Shown here in pieces: positions 7,910 to 16,948 of a DNA stretch of 33,124 nt. The notes under the pieces were generated by a model. That model did no database searches. It was not told the DNA's origin and saw only the letters and a list, made by a program, of their open reading frames with translations. Location of the stretch: NCBI GenBank assembly GCA_024235755.1, contig JACKLV010000023.1, positions 1 to 33,124 on the forward strand, read 5' to 3'. Numbering within the stretch: position 1 is the first letter of the stretch; each line of letters opens with the position of its first letter. The DNA comes from Burkholderiales bacterium. GTDB taxonomy: Bacteria; Pseudomonadota; Gammaproteobacteria; Burkholderiales; Nitrosomonadaceae. The position numbers were made by a program, and so were the translations under genes.

Positions 7910-9544
7910 TCAAATCCCGGTAATTTCTCCATCATCGGTCAGATCGATACGATGGGCAGCCGGTTCGCGCGGTAATCCGGGCATGGTGACGATGTCGCCG
8001 GTCAGTACCAGTAGATAACCCGCGCCGGCGGCGATGCGCACCGATTCGACCGGTAGCGCAAAACCCCGGGGATGACCCACCAGCGCGGGATCGCCGCTGA
8101 GTGACAAATGGGTTTTTGCGATGCAGACCGGTAGCCGGTCGTAACCCAGTTTACTGATGCGTTCCAAATCCTTTCTGGCGGTGCGGCTGAATTCGACATC
8201 GCTGGCGCCGTAAATTGTCCGGGCCACGGCGCTAATTTTTGCCGTGGGCTCGGATTCCAAATCGTAAAGAAAACGTGTTTCGGGCTGCGGCTGCGCGGCC
8301 GCACTCACGACGGCATGCGCCAAACTTTCAGCGCCCGAGCCGCCATCCGTGAATCCGGTAAAGCGGGCTGCATCGAGTCCACACTGGTTACACCATTGTT
8401 CAATGACGACCAGTTCCTGTTCGTTGTCATTCGTAAAACAATTGATCGCGATGACCGGATCGAAACCAAATGCGCGCACACTGCGGACGTGATGATCGAG
8501 GTGCGCCAGTCCGCGCTCGATTTCGCTGATATCGCCGATATCACCGGATAGCGAGGGATCTCCGCCGCCGTGTATGCGCAGGGCGCGCACGGTCACCACC
8601 AGCACTACGGCGCTGGGCCAAAGGCCTGAACTGCGGCATTTCAGATCAAAGAATTTTTCCGCGCCCAGGTCGAATCCAAAACCGGCCTCGGTGACGGCGT
8701 AGTCCGCAAAAGTAGCCGCCGCTTTGGTCGCCATTACGCTGCTACAGCCATGCGCGATATTGCCGAACGGCCCGCCATGCACAAAAGCCGGGACGCCTTC
8801 GGTGGATTGCACCAGATTTGGTTGTATGGCGTCGTGCAGCAATGCTGCCATTGCGCCTGACGCCAGCAGGCTTTCCGCCGTGACCGGAAGCTCGGCACGG
8901 TTGAAGCCAACCAGAATACGGCCCAGACGGGCTTTTAGATCGGCAACGTCTTCACACAGGCACAGGATAGCCATGATTTCCGATGCGGCGGTAATATCGA
9001 AGCCTGTTTCGCGCGGTACGCCATTGAGTCTCCCGCCCAATCCAATGACTGTTTGCCGTAGAGCGCGGTCGTTGACGTCCAGAACACGGCGCCAGAAAAT
9101 CTGACGATGCTCCAGATCAAGCTCGCTGCGAAAATGAATGGCATTGTCCAGCAATGCGGCCAGCAGATTGTGCGCAGCGCTAATGGCATGCATATCGCCG
9201 GTGAAGTGCATATTAATGCGGGCTGACGGCTCGAGTTGGCAGCGGCCGCCGCCGGCGCCGCCACCTTTGACCCCGAAAATCGGGCCTAAGGACGGTTCGC
9301 GCAGTGCCAGCGCCGTTTTTTTGCCGATGCGCGTCAAACCTTGCGCCAGACCGATAGCGACCGTGGTTTTACCTTCGCCGCTGCGGGTTGGATTGATCGC
9401 TGAAACCAGAATGATTTTTCCCGCCGGTCTGATTCTAGCCTTGGGTAATGCCTGTAACCGAAGCTTGGTCATATGCTCGCCGTAATGTATTAGTGCGTCG
9501 GATGGCAGGCCCAATACTTTGGCGATATCCAGAATAGGATGCAT
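7910..9544 (-). CDS. fhs: Formate-tetrahydrofolate ligase
   Basis: A 544-residue enzyme that makes 10-formyl-tetrahydrofolate from formate, ATP and THF, feeding purine and one-carbon metabolism. The ATP-binding loop PTRSGEGKTT is at about 52-61. It is followed by LREPSLGPIFGVKGGGAGGG (about 82-101), the diagnostic segment of the family, and later FVHGGPFGNIAHGCSS. Length is close to the usual 550-560. The start at 9544 has no strong ribosome site, but MHPILDIAKVLGL matches the usual N terminus. It is convergent with ppa; the 3' ends are under 100 bases apart, with a short GGGATT/AATCCC hairpin (7899-7918) but no T-run. Confidence 0.95.
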   Translation of the reverse strand: MHPILDIAKVLGLPSDALIHYGEHMTKLRLQALPKARIRPAGKIILVSAINPTRSGEGKTTVAIGLAQGLTRIGKKTALALREPSLGPIFGVKGGGAGGGRCQLEPSARINMHFTGDMHAISAAHNLLAALLDNAIHFRSELDLEHRQIFWRRVLDVNDRALRQTVIGLGGRLNGVPRETGFDITAASEIMAILCLCEDVADLKARLGRILVGFNRAELPVTAESLLASGAMAALLHDAIQPNLVQSTEGVPAFVHGGPFGNIAHGCSSVMATKAAATFADYAVTEAGFGFDLGAEKFFDLKCRSSGLWPSAVVLVVTVRALRIHGGGDPSLSGDIGDISEIERGLAHLDHHVRSVRAFGFDPVIAINCFTNDNEQELVVIEQWCNQCGLDAARFTGFTDGGSGAESLAHAVVSAAAQPQPETRFLYDLESEPTAKISAVARTIYGASDVEFSRTARKDLERISKLGYDRLPVCIAKTHLSLSGDPALVGHPRGFALPVESVRIAAGAGYLLVLTGDIVTMPGLPREPAAHRIDLTDDGEITGI

Positions 9545-9799
9545 GTTAAGGATTTTAAATTGGTGTTGCTTATAAGCTTACTATGCGGTTGCGGATAAGT
9601 CGATCAATGAACAATTCGTCGAAGTGTTTTATGCAAGACAAGGCACGAAATGCGGCGATTAAAATCAAAAATTTGTTTTTTGTACGTGAAAAGCAATAAG
9701 CGATACCTGCTTCAATAAAGGCTGCATTTTTGTGCAATCCAGCGCTGATTAATGAGTTTGGCCAGGTGTATTTTTTGGAAGCTATTATTTGGCATTTTG
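9545..9799. other. Intergenic region upstream of fhs and of the FNR box
   Basis: Nothing gene-like is seen. It should hold the fhs promoter on the minus strand, but I find no convincing -35/-10 pair. It is AT-rich, with several A and T runs. Confidence 0.4.
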
Positions 9800-9848
9800 T
9801 TGATCTGAATCAAGAAATTTGACTTGGACCTAGCGCACAATACCGTCT
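9800..9848 (+). promoter_or_regulatory. FNR/Anr-type box and class II promoter
   Basis: TTGATCTGAATCAA at 9800-9813 matches the FNR/Anr consensus TTGAT-N4-ATCAA exactly. Its centre is at 9806.5. A plausible -10, CACAAT at 9836-9841, predicts a start near 9848, which puts the box at about -41.5, the classic position for activation by FNR. A TTGACT at 9819-9824 could act as an alternative -35. The first downstream gene is the small membrane protein at 9876. Confidence 0.7.
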
Positions 9849-9875
9849 CGATTAATTCATTATGTGGAGTTCAAA

Positions 9876-9989
9876 ATGGCTATGTTAGAGAAAGAAGATG
9901 CTGGCACTTTTAAAAAACTGGGCTTCAATCTCGCACTGATCGGTGTTGTTGCTGTGGGTTTAATTGTTTTATCAATGTACTTTTCTTAA
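9876..9989 (+). CDS. 37-residue single-span membrane protein
   Basis: A short frame with a good ribosome site (GGAG nine bases earlier, in TGTGGAGTTC) encodes 37 residues: a charged N terminus MAMLEKEDAGTFKKLG, then one transmembrane helix (about 17-36) and a short end MYFS. Size and topology resemble the small single-helix subunits of respiratory oxidases such as CcoQ or CydX types, but there is no sequence match that I can claim. It stands alone behind a perfect FNR-type box, so it is probably induced at low oxygen. The nearest genes (fhs, comM) are on the other strand and unrelated. Confidence 0.65.
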   Translation: MAMLEKEDAGTFKKLGFNLALIGVVAVGLIVLSMYFS

Positions 9990-10079
9990 GTAGTTAATGC
10001 ATGTTGCTAGAGTTTCCGAATTCATGTGCTTCATTAAACTGTAGGTAAAAAATCACTTTTCGTTTTAATCAGCCAGGTG

Positions 10080-10129
10080 TTCAGATGACGTAATCTGTCT
10101 TTGGGTAATCGACGATCTTGTCATCTGAA
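10080..10129. repeat. Ten-base inverted repeat with 30-base loop
   Basis: TTCAGATGAC (10080-10089) and GTCATCTGAA (10120-10129) are perfect inverted repeats. There is no T-run, so it is not a standard terminator. It lies between the small membrane protein gene and the end of comM and might stop or protect transcripts from either side. Confidence 0.5.
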
Positions 10130-10142
10130 TTCCAATGTAACA

Positions 10143-10163
10143 GTATGAAGTATGAAGTATGAA
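10143..10163. repeat. Three tandem copies of GTATGAA
   Basis: Perfect heptamer array at 10143, 10150 and 10157, in the spacer downstream of comM. It is probably a slippage product with no evident role. Confidence 0.8.
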
Positions 10164-10236
10164 TCGAGTGTACTGTTAATCATTGGTTTGTTCTGGCTAA
10201 GTCATCTAATAAATTCTTTCAGATTTTGAACAAAAA

Positions 10237-11742
10237 TTAGTGCTTGTCCATCCGGCGATACTGAATTGCCTCGGCGACATGCTGGCTGGAGATTGTCTCG
10301 ACTCCGGCCAAATCTGCGATAGTGCGTGCGAGTTTGAGAATACGGTGATAGGCGCGGGCGGACAGGTTCAGGCGGCTGATCGCCTGTTTGAGCAGCGTTT
10401 TACTGGCGGTGTCGAGCGCGCAGTATCGGTCGATTTCTTCAACGTTCAGCAAGCTGTTGGTTTTGCTCTGCCGCTTAAGCTGCCGCCGGTAGGATCGCTC
10501 AACGCGCTGTCGTATGGTGCTGCTATTCTCGCCGGTTGTCTGCTGGCGCATCAGTTCGTCCTGCGGCAGTGCCGGTACTTCAATTTGTATGTCAATGCGG
10601 TCTAGCAATGGTCCCGAGATTTTGCCGCGGTAGCGTGCTACTTGATCGGGCGTACAATGGCATTTGCCCGAATGATGGCCCAGGTAGCCGCAAGGGCAGG
10701 GATTCATTGCGGCGATCAACTGGAAACGGGCGGGAAATTCGGCCTGGCGCGCCGCGCGGGAAATGGTGATTTTGCCCGACTCAAGCGGCTCGCGTAACAC
10801 TTCCAGCACTTTGCGGTCGAATTCTGCCAGTTCGTCCAGAAACAATACGCCATGCATGGCTAACGATATTTCTCCCGGTCGCGGGTGACTGCCGCCGCCT
10901 ACGAGTGCAACGCCGGAAGCGGTGTGATGTGGTGAGCGATAGGGTCGGCGCTTCCAGTTGACGATATCGAAACCGCCTTGACTTAAAGATTGTAAGGCAG
11001 CCGATTCCAGCGCTTCTTCTTCAGTCATGGGCGGCAGGATACCCGGGAAACGTGCTGCGAGCATCGATTTTCCGGTGCCGGGTGGTCCGATCATCAGCAC
11101 ACTGTGGTTGCCTGCGGCAGCGATTTCCAATGCGCGTTTGACTTTTGCCTGACCCTTGACTTCGGCCATGTCCGGATAAACCGGAATTTTGTTACGCGTA
11201 TCCGGTAAACTGTTATAAAGGGGAAGGGCTTCATGGCCGGTCAGGTGCGCACAAATTTGCAATAACGACTGTGCGGCGTAAACACGCGCCTGTTTGACCA
11301 AAGCGGCTTCTGCTGCATTGTGCTGAGGCAAAACAAAACTGCGACCGGATTGTGCGGCACGGTAGGTCATGGCCAGTGCCCCGTGTATGGGGCGTAATTC
11401 CCCGGTCAACGCCAATTCCCCAGCCCATTCGTACTGGTCCAGTTTGTCGGCGGGAATTTGCCCGGATGCGGCCAGAATGCCGAGTGCAATCGGTAAATCA
11501 AACCGGCCGCTTTCCTTAGGCAAGTCCGCAGGCGCCAGGTTGATGGTGATACGTTGCGCCGGGATTTTAAATTGAGCGGTTTGCAGCGCGGCTCTGACGC
11601 GATCCTTGCTTTCCTTGACTTCGGTTTCTGGCAAACCGACGATAGTGAAACTCGGCAAACCGTTGGCGATATGCGTTTCGACCGTGACCAATGGCGCATG
11701 CATACCCGATAGGGCGCGGCTGTATAACACGGCTAGCGACAT
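10237..11742 (-). CDS. comM: ComM/YifB family AAA+ ATPase (Mg-chelatase-like)
   Basis: A 501-residue hexameric ATPase of the YifB/ComM family. In naturally competent bacteria ComM drives branch migration during integration of transformed DNA. The N-terminal third is a Lon-protease-like S5 fold (PSFTIVGLPETEVKESKDRV near 31-50). The AAA+ core follows with Walker A GPPGTGKS (about 219-226), Walker B VLFLDEL, and the Mg-chelatase-type AMNPCPCGYLG segment with a Cys pair, continuing into CHCTPDQVARY. The C-terminal helical domain ends in QYRRMDKH. Length matches the family. ubiK lies upstream on the same strand, 104 bases away. Function in DNA uptake is from the family; no other competence genes are in the window. 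Confidence 0.9.
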   Translation of the reverse strand: MSLAVLYSRALSGMHAPLVTVETHIANGLPSFTIVGLPETEVKESKDRVRAALQTAQFKIPAQRITINLAPADLPKESGRFDLPIALGILAASGQIPADKLDQYEWAGELALTGELRPIHGALAMTYRAAQSGRSFVLPQHNAAEAALVKQARVYAAQSLLQICAHLTGHEALPLYNSLPDTRNKIPVYPDMAEVKGQAKVKRALEIAAAGNHSVLMIGPPGTGKSMLAARFPGILPPMTEEEALESAALQSLSQGGFDIVNWKRRPYRSPHHTASGVALVGGGSHPRPGEISLAMHGVLFLDELAEFDRKVLEVLREPLESGKITISRAARQAEFPARFQLIAAMNPCPCGYLGHHSGKCHCTPDQVARYRGKISGPLLDRIDIQIEVPALPQDELMRQQTTGENSSTIRQRVERSYRRQLKRQSKTNSLLNVEEIDRYCALDTASKTLLKQAISRLNLSARAYHRILKLARTIADLAGVETISSQHVAEAIQYRRMDKH

Positions 11743-11846
11743 ATGAAAAACAGGCTCGTTTTAGCTGTTTGCACATGGATGCGGCTTTTTGCAAACAAAG
11801 TGAGCATTGACTTTTCTGCCGCAGCGCAGTTTCCGAAGCTTGGAGG

Positions 11847-12167
11847 TCAGGTGGAAGCGGTTTGAGTAGGGTCGGTGTCAGTAGTTTGTGCGGTTTCTGT
11901 ATCAGTTGCATGCTGGTTATTTGCTTCCGGCAGACCAAGTTGCTGTTCCAATTCTCTGACTTTGGCTTCGAGTTGAATCAGCTTTTCCCGTGTGCGCAGC
12001 AGCACTTCGTGTTGGACATCGAATTCCTCCCGTGTTACCAGGTCAAGACGGGAGAAAACACCGGATAAAACTGCGCGCATGTTTTTCTCAACATCTTTTG
12101 CAGGACTGTTTTGCAGGATTTCACTGACTTTAGAATTGATTTCTTCAATGACATTTTTATTCAGCAT
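11847..12167 (-). CDS. ubiK: UbiK family ubiquinone biosynthesis accessory factor
   Basis: A small coiled-coil protein of the BMFP/YqiC type. UbiK helps the aerobic ubiquinone-synthesis metabolon, acting with UbiJ at lipids. Residues 5-60 (from MLNKNVIEEINSKVSEIL) form the amphipathic helix and Val/Leu-rich segment. EFDVQHEVLLRTREKLIQLE starts the C-terminal coiled coil, and a Thr/Asp/Gln-rich disordered tail follows. I chose the ATG at 12167 because GGAG sits seven bases before it; an ATG four codons earlier overlaps that site. comM follows on the same strand and the two may be cotranscribed. Confidence 0.85.
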   Translation of the reverse strand: MLNKNVIEEINSKVSEILQNSPAKDVEKNMRAVLSGVFSRLDLVTREEFDVQHEVLLRTREKLIQLEAKVRELEQQLGLPEANNQHATDTETAQTTDTDPTQTAST

Positions 12168-12404
12168 TGTTTTCTCCATTAGAAATAATTGTGACGGCCG
12201 ATGTGATGGGAAGCAACCGCATCGTGATAAAATTACAGGTCAATCATTGAATTCAGTGATGACTGCATTTCATACGCACATGATTATCAAATCTTATCGG
12301 CAGTTGTTCGATTTTCAGTAAGAATTTACCGGTAAGTTTTGATCGTAACAGGATTTGATAGCAGGGTCATCCTTAAACCGACTCAAAACTTTTTAACAGA
12401 TAGC

Positions 12405-13406
12405 ATGAATCGTTCTCAACTTCTTGAAAACTGGATAAAACAGCAATTTCCGGGAGCCTCCTTTACGTTACAACCGGCATCTGCGGATGCCAGTTTCCGG
12501 CGCTATTTTCGTGTGCAAACCGGTAATGAAACACTGATTGTAATGGACGCTCCGCCCGCGCAGGAAGACTGTGGGCAGTTTCTTCATGTTGCTGAACTAT
12601 TGGCAGATACCGTTCATGTTCCAAAGATACGCGCTCAGGATATATCGCAAGGTTTTTTGCTGTTGTCTGATCTGGGAAATTTAACCTACCTGCAAGCGCT
12701 TACTGAACAGCCTGAAACAGCAGATCGGTTATATGCACAGGCAACCGATGCGCTGGTTAGCATGCAGCGGACGCAAGCTTTGGAAAACTTGCCTGCTTAT
12801 GACGAAAAGCTGCTGCGGTTTGAATTGAATCTTTTTCCTGAGTGGTATATTGCCAAGCATTTGCAAATTGAACTGAATGACGAACAAAAAACAGTGCTTG
12901 AGTATGTGTTTGCATGCATTCTGCAGAATAATCTGGCACAACCGCGTGTGTTTGTGCACCGGGATTATCATTCGCGCAATCTGATGGTGTCCGAGCCCAA
13001 TCCGGGTATTCTGGATTTTCAGGATGCCGTAGTGGGTCCGGTTACTTATGATCTGGTTTCCCTGTTCAAGGATGCTTATATCCATTGGGATGAAGCGCAG
13101 GTTCTCGACTGGGCGATACGCTACTGGGAAAAAGCGCGCCATGCCGGAATACCCGTGCAGCGTGATTTTGGCGATTTTTACCGCGATTTTGAGTGGATGG
13201 GGGTGCAGCGCCATATCAAGGTGCTGGGTATTTTCGCGCGTCTAGCGTATCGCGACGGTAAACAGGCTTATTTGGATGATATGCCGTTAGTCATGAGTTA
13301 TTTGCGCAAAGCTTGCGAGCGTTACCGGGAACTAGGCTTTCTGCTAAATTTATTGGATGAATTGGACAATAATGCATCGGATCGGAGAATTGGCTACACA
13401 TTCTGA
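12405..13406 (+). CDS. amgK: Anomeric sugar kinase AmgK (peptidoglycan recycling)
   Basis: A 333-residue kinase of the aminoglycoside phosphotransferase fold. AmgK phosphorylates MurNAc and GlcNAc at the anomeric carbon, the first step of the cytosolic recycling route to UDP-MurNAc that bypasses de novo MurA/MurB. The catalytic loop HRDYHSRNLMV and the metal-binding LDFQDAVVGP are visible in the second half. The N lobe has SADASFRRYFRV and a LIVMDAPP strand. The ATG at 12405 matches the family's usual start; an upstream TTG at 12339 only adds unmatched residues. murU overlaps its 3' end, which confirms the pathway. Confidence 0.9.
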   Translation: MNRSQLLENWIKQQFPGASFTLQPASADASFRRYFRVQTGNETLIVMDAPPAQEDCGQFLHVAELLADTVHVPKIRAQDISQGFLLLSDLGNLTYLQALTEQPETADRLYAQATDALVSMQRTQALENLPAYDEKLLRFELNLFPEWYIAKHLQIELNDEQKTVLEYVFACILQNNLAQPRVFVHRDYHSRNLMVSEPNPGILDFQDAVVGPVTYDLVSLFKDAYIHWDEAQVLDWAIRYWEKARHAGIPVQRDFGDFYRDFEWMGVQRHIKVLGIFARLAYRDGKQAYLDDMPLVMSYLRKACERYRELGFLLNLLDELDNNASDRRIGYTF

Positions 13407-14133
13407 ACCCGTTCCGTATCAGGCCATGATCCTCGCTGCCGGGCGGGGCGAGCGCATGCGCCCGTTAACGGACGAGCAGCCGAAGCCGTTGCTGCGGGCA
13501 GGCGGGCGTCGGTTAATTGAATACCAGATCATCAGCCTTGCGTACGCGGGTTTTCGGCACATTGTAATTAATTATGCGTATCTTGGCTCAATGATCGAAA
13601 ATGCATTGGGCTGCGGCGAGCGCTACGGTGTTCAAATTAGCTATTCGCCTGAAAAAGAGGTGCTGGAAACAGCGGGGGGTATAGCGAATGCATTGCCATT
13701 GCTGACAGACAAGGGTTGTCACCGTCCTTTTCTAGTGGTCAATGCGGATATTTACTGCGAGTTCGATTATGCTTCTTTGTTACCTATCTTGCAGGCTATG
13801 CAGGAAGGAGATTCGAAGCGGTATGCGCATCTGATTTTGGTCAATAACCCGTTGCACCATACCCGAGGTGACTTTGCGTTAATACAGGATCGCATTGTGT
13901 TAACAGGTGAGAATTTTCTGACGTTTAGCGGTATCGGCGTTTATCATCCATTGTTGTTTAAGGATGTGCCTTCCGGTAAACCGGTAAAGTTGGCGCCGTT
14001 GTTGCGTACGGCGATTGAAAATAAATGTGTGACTGGTGAGTTTTTTTCAGGAACCTGGCTGGATATCGGGACGCCTGAGAGGCTGATACAGCTGGACAGG
14101 CTGTTGAACGCTCGAGATGCGCGCGGTGGCTAG
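13372..14133 (+). CDS. murU: MurNAc-1-phosphate uridylyltransferase MurU
   Basis: A nucleotidyltransferase that converts MurNAc-1-phosphate and UTP to UDP-MurNAc, the step after AmgK. The signature AMILAAGRGERMRPLTDEQP followed by KPLL identifies the sugar-phosphate nucleotidyltransferase fold; VVNADIYCEF is the metal-binding region and GTWLDIGTPERL the usual C-terminal motif. The start is uncertain. ATG 13372 has a weak GGA before it and overlaps amgK by 35 bases; ATG 13357 is further upstream; ATG 13423 (MILAAG) lies nearest the family's usual N terminus. pepP follows after 23 bases. Confidence 0.9.
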   Translation: MHRIGELATHSEPVPYQAMILAAGRGERMRPLTDEQPKPLLRAGGRRLIEYQIISLAYAGFRHIVINYAYLGSMIENALGCGERYGVQISYSPEKEVLETAGGIANALPLLTDKGCHRPFLVVNADIYCEFDYASLLPILQAMQEGDSKRYAHLILVNNPLHHTRGDFALIQDRIVLTGENFLTFSGIGVYHPLLFKDVPSGKPVKLAPLLRTAIENKCVTGEFFSGTWLDIGTPERLIQLDRLLNARDARGG

Positions 14134-14156
14134 TGATGTTAAAGTGAATAATACCG

Positions 14157-15461
14157 ATGGAAAAGATTGAACACTATATGAAACGGCGCAAACAATTGGC
14201 GTCGATGATGAAGAGTGGCGTTGCGGTCATTCCGACGGCGCCTGAACGGTTGCGAAACCGTGATGCGCATTATCCTTACCGTTTTGACAGTTACTTTTAT
14301 TATTTAACCGGATTTAAGGAACCGGAAGGGGTTTTAGTCATTGTGGCGGAACAGGCGGAATCTGTTAAACAAATTTTGTTTTGCCGTGCAAAAGATCCTG
14401 AACGTGAAATCTGGGATGGTTTTCGTTTTGGTCCGGAGCGTGCAAAGGATGCATTCGGGTTTGATGAAGCGTATGCTATTTCAGAAATAGACAAAATACT
14501 CCCGGAACTGTTGGGCAATCAGACCACAGTGTTTGCGGCACTCGGAAATGACGCGGCCTGGGATCAGCGTATCACCGGCTGGGTCAATCAAGTGCGTGCG
14601 CAAAGCCGCAATGGGGTCACGGCGCCCGGTGAAATTCATGATTACCGGACTTTGCTGGATGAAATGCGACTGATCAAGGATGACAACGAATTGCAGATCA
14701 TGCGCCACGCTGCGGAAATTTCGGTGCAGGCGCACCGCAGGGCAATGCAGGCCACGCGTCCTGACAGATACGAATATGAAGTCGAAGCTGAATTACTTTA
14801 TACCTTTTACCGTCATGGCGCGCAATCACCCGCGTATACGTCCATTGTCGCTGGCGGCGCCAATGCTTGCATTCTGCACTATATCGACAATAATGCACAG
14901 TTAAAGCAGGGCGATCTATTGTTGATTGACGCAGGATGTGAGCTGGAAGGCTATGCGTCTGACATTACACGTACATTTCCAGTTAGTGGCCGGTTTTCTT
15001 CGGCACAGAAAGATATTTATCAACTGGTATTAGCCGCGCAAATGGCGGCCATTGAGCAAGTCCGGCCAGGCAATACCTGGAACGATCCGCATCAGGCAGC
15101 ATTGCGGGTTCTGGCGCAGGGTTTTGTCGACTTCGGTTTATGTCAGGGAAGTGTGGATAGTGTGCTGGAGTCGGAAGATTACAAGCGTTTCTATATGCAT
15201 CGTACTGGACACTGGCTGGGTTTGGATGTGCACGACGTGGGGGAATACAAACAGCAGGGCGAGTGGCGCACACTCTGTCCCGGAATGACGCTGACCGTCG
15301 AGCCGGGCAGCTATATCCGTGCTGCTGAAAATGTACCGCAACATTTTTGGGATATTGGCGTACGCATCGAGGACGATGTGCTGGTTACGGCAAGCGGCAA
15401 TGAACTTTTAACCGCGGCGGCACCCAAAACTGTGACAGAGATAGAGGAGTTAATGCAATGA
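14157..15461 (+). CDS. pepP: Xaa-Pro aminopeptidase (aminopeptidase P)
   Basis: A 434-residue dimanganese aminopeptidase that removes the first residue from peptides with Pro in second position, in the cytosol. The N-terminal half has the creatinase fold with DSYFYYLTGFKEPEGVLVIV. The C-terminal pita-bread domain carries all five metal ligands: Asp258 (LLIDAG), Asp269 (ASDITRTFP), His352 (RTGHWLGLDVHD), Glu382 (TVEPGSYI) and Glu405 (GVRIEDD). Length fits E. coli PepP. It follows murU closely and its TGA overlaps the next ATG by four bases, so amgK, murU, pepP and the next gene look like one operon. Confidence 0.95.
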   Translation: MEKIEHYMKRRKQLASMMKSGVAVIPTAPERLRNRDAHYPYRFDSYFYYLTGFKEPEGVLVIVAEQAESVKQILFCRAKDPEREIWDGFRFGPERAKDAFGFDEAYAISEIDKILPELLGNQTTVFAALGNDAAWDQRITGWVNQVRAQSRNGVTAPGEIHDYRTLLDEMRLIKDDNELQIMRHAAEISVQAHRRAMQATRPDRYEYEVEAELLYTFYRHGAQSPAYTSIVAGGANACILHYIDNNAQLKQGDLLLIDAGCELEGYASDITRTFPVSGRFSSAQKDIYQLVLAAQMAAIEQVRPGNTWNDPHQAALRVLAQGFVDFGLCQGSVDSVLESEDYKRFYMHRTGHWLGLDVHDVGEYKQQGEWRTLCPGMTLTVEPGSYIRAAENVPQHFWDIGVRIEDDVLVTASGNELLTAAAPKTVTEIEELMQ

Positions 15462-15865
15462 ATGAAGAGCAGCGCAGAATTATTATCAAAAGGATAACCA
15501 GTTACGAGCAGCAGGGAGATAATGCCGAGGATCGTGCGCCACTGCCACCGATCAATCGCTGGGTTGCGTTGGCAATTATGATTCCTGTTTTAGCGGTGCT
15601 GGCGGTGCTGGGCGTATTCTTTTTTACCATTTTCGTCGCGTTGTTTTCCATCATCGCTATTATTTTCGGGGTGAGAATCTGGTGGTTACGAAAAAAATTC
15701 CAGCGTTCCATGCATCAGGCGAACGATTCGCGGGCGGAAAAGTCGACTCACAATGAGCAGTCTTCGGATTCCGGTACTGTTGAAGATGCCGAGATTATCG
15801 AGGAAACCACTATCATCAAAGAGCATAGACAATCGGGTACGGGCGATAAGCATAACCGCGTTTAG
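15458..15865 (+). CDS. Small membrane protein of unknown function
   Basis: A 135-residue protein whose ATG overlaps the pepP stop (ATGA), with a strong GAGGAG ribosome site eight bases upstream. The N-terminal 34 residues are charged and polar. A continuous hydrophobic stretch (about 35-74) is long enough for two membrane helices. The C-terminal 60 residues are polar, Ser/Glu/Thr-rich and probably disordered (DSGTVEDAEIIEETTIIKEH). I recognise no family. Coupled translation with pepP argues that it is a real gene. Confidence 0.8.
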   Translation: MNEEQRRIIIKRITSYEQQGDNAEDRAPLPPINRWVALAIMIPVLAVLAVLGVFFFTIFVALFSIIAIIFGVRIWWLRKKFQRSMHQANDSRAEKSTHNEQSSDSGTVEDAEIIEETTIIKEHRQSGTGDKHNRV

Positions 15866-16031
15866 GAAAGAGTGAATGGCCTGATCTTGCTTGCAGTATC
15901 CATTATCCGCGGCGCACCTATGTACATAGCGTAGAAAGTCGACAGACCTGGTCAGAGAATAATAAATTGTTAAAATCAGTATGTCAGGCTGAGTCTACTT
16001 GGTAATTACTTCGAAATTTAAATATATAATT

Positions 16032-16856
16032 TCAATCAAGCCATTTGCTTATATAAATATTAATCAGATCGACAATTACCTGTGCTTTTATAACGAGACC
16101 GAGATCAATCATTTCCGAACCCATGACAATACCATGATTATTGGCAGGTACAGGAACAGGAATCAGATGGTTAGCTTCTTCGCGGAAAAAAACGGCGGTG
16201 ACTATACCCGCGAATAACAGTTTCTTGTTTGTATGCCGTCCCATTTTCAGGGAGTCAGTCTGGTTAACAAAGACTGGACTCCCACTAGAGCCAGGAAATA
16301 CGGCTGCATCTATGAGAAATTCCTTGCGTCCTTCAAATTCCAGTGCGATTGGCGTTGCTGTTGTGCCGCGCCGAAAAATCGGCATCAAATTGACCTGATC
16401 CCATACACCACTCGGATAACCAATAAAAAACACTTCCTCCAGCACGTCGAGCGAAAGTAAAGTCGACGCATCAGGTGCCAATCGACTGTCGATGGTATGG
16501 TAATACAACTCAACACCTTGATTATTTGCAGCTTGTTCTAGTGGTCTTAGTGGAATAAGTGCAAGATCAATGTCTGGGTCAGGGTGCATGTACCATGCGT
16601 GTGTGAAATCATCTATATTTAACTGAAAACGTTTGCCGAATACTGGCTGGCCATTTTGCTTTTGCGTAAACACGAGGCCGCCACGCTGCACATTTTCTAC
16701 AAGGTGTCGATTGGTCACGATAAATACATAGGTACTGTTTAAGTGCTTGTGGCTCACAATAAAAGCGGTCCCTGACCCTTCGCTGCCGTCCTCAAGCACA
16801 GTATCGACACGGATGGTATTAAACAGTAATTTCTTGGTGGTAGAATTAATTTCCAT
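16032..16856 (-). CDS. Trypsin-like serine protease, apparently cytosolic
   Basis: A 274-residue protein with a trypsin-fold (S1-like) triad: His51 in IVTNRHLVEN, Asp97 in DPDIDLALI, and Ser191 in FPGSSGSPVF, the form of GDSGGP seen in many bacterial members. There is no signal peptide or PDZ domain, so it is not a standard periplasmic DegP/DegS. It is the last minus-strand gene after csoS1D, with a 92-base gap and no convincing terminator between, so it may be read with the carboxysome genes. Substrate is unknown. A housekeeping role unrelated to carboxysomes is equally possible. Confidence 0.85.
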   Translation of the reverse strand: MEINSTTKKLLFNTIRVDTVLEDGSEGSGTAFIVSHKHLNSTYVFIVTNRHLVENVQRGGLVFTQKQNGQPVFGKRFQLNIDDFTHAWYMHPDPDIDLALIPLRPLEQAANNQGVELYYHTIDSRLAPDASTLLSLDVLEEVFFIGYPSGVWDQVNLMPIFRRGTTATPIALEFEGRKEFLIDAAVFPGSSGSPVFVNQTDSLKMGRHTNKKLLFAGIVTAVFFREEANHLIPVPVPANNHGIVMGSEMIDLGLVIKAQVIVDLINIYISKWLD

Positions 16857-16948
16857 TATTACTCACTTACTCACGCGCCAGTGAGAAAAAAATTACAGAG
16901 TCATTCATCTGCCAGTTCAATTTCTGGCTGTGGATTTTATTGGCTCTT

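Noticed and set aside
10080..10129. Inverted repeat considered as a terminator for the 37-codon gene
   Set aside because: The loop is 30 bases and no T-run follows in either direction, so it is listed only as a repeat.
16870..16885. CTCAC/GTGAG hairpin upstream of the protease start, considered as the terminator of the carboxysome transcript
   Set aside because: On the minus strand the T-run precedes the hairpin instead of following it, and the stem is only five bases.
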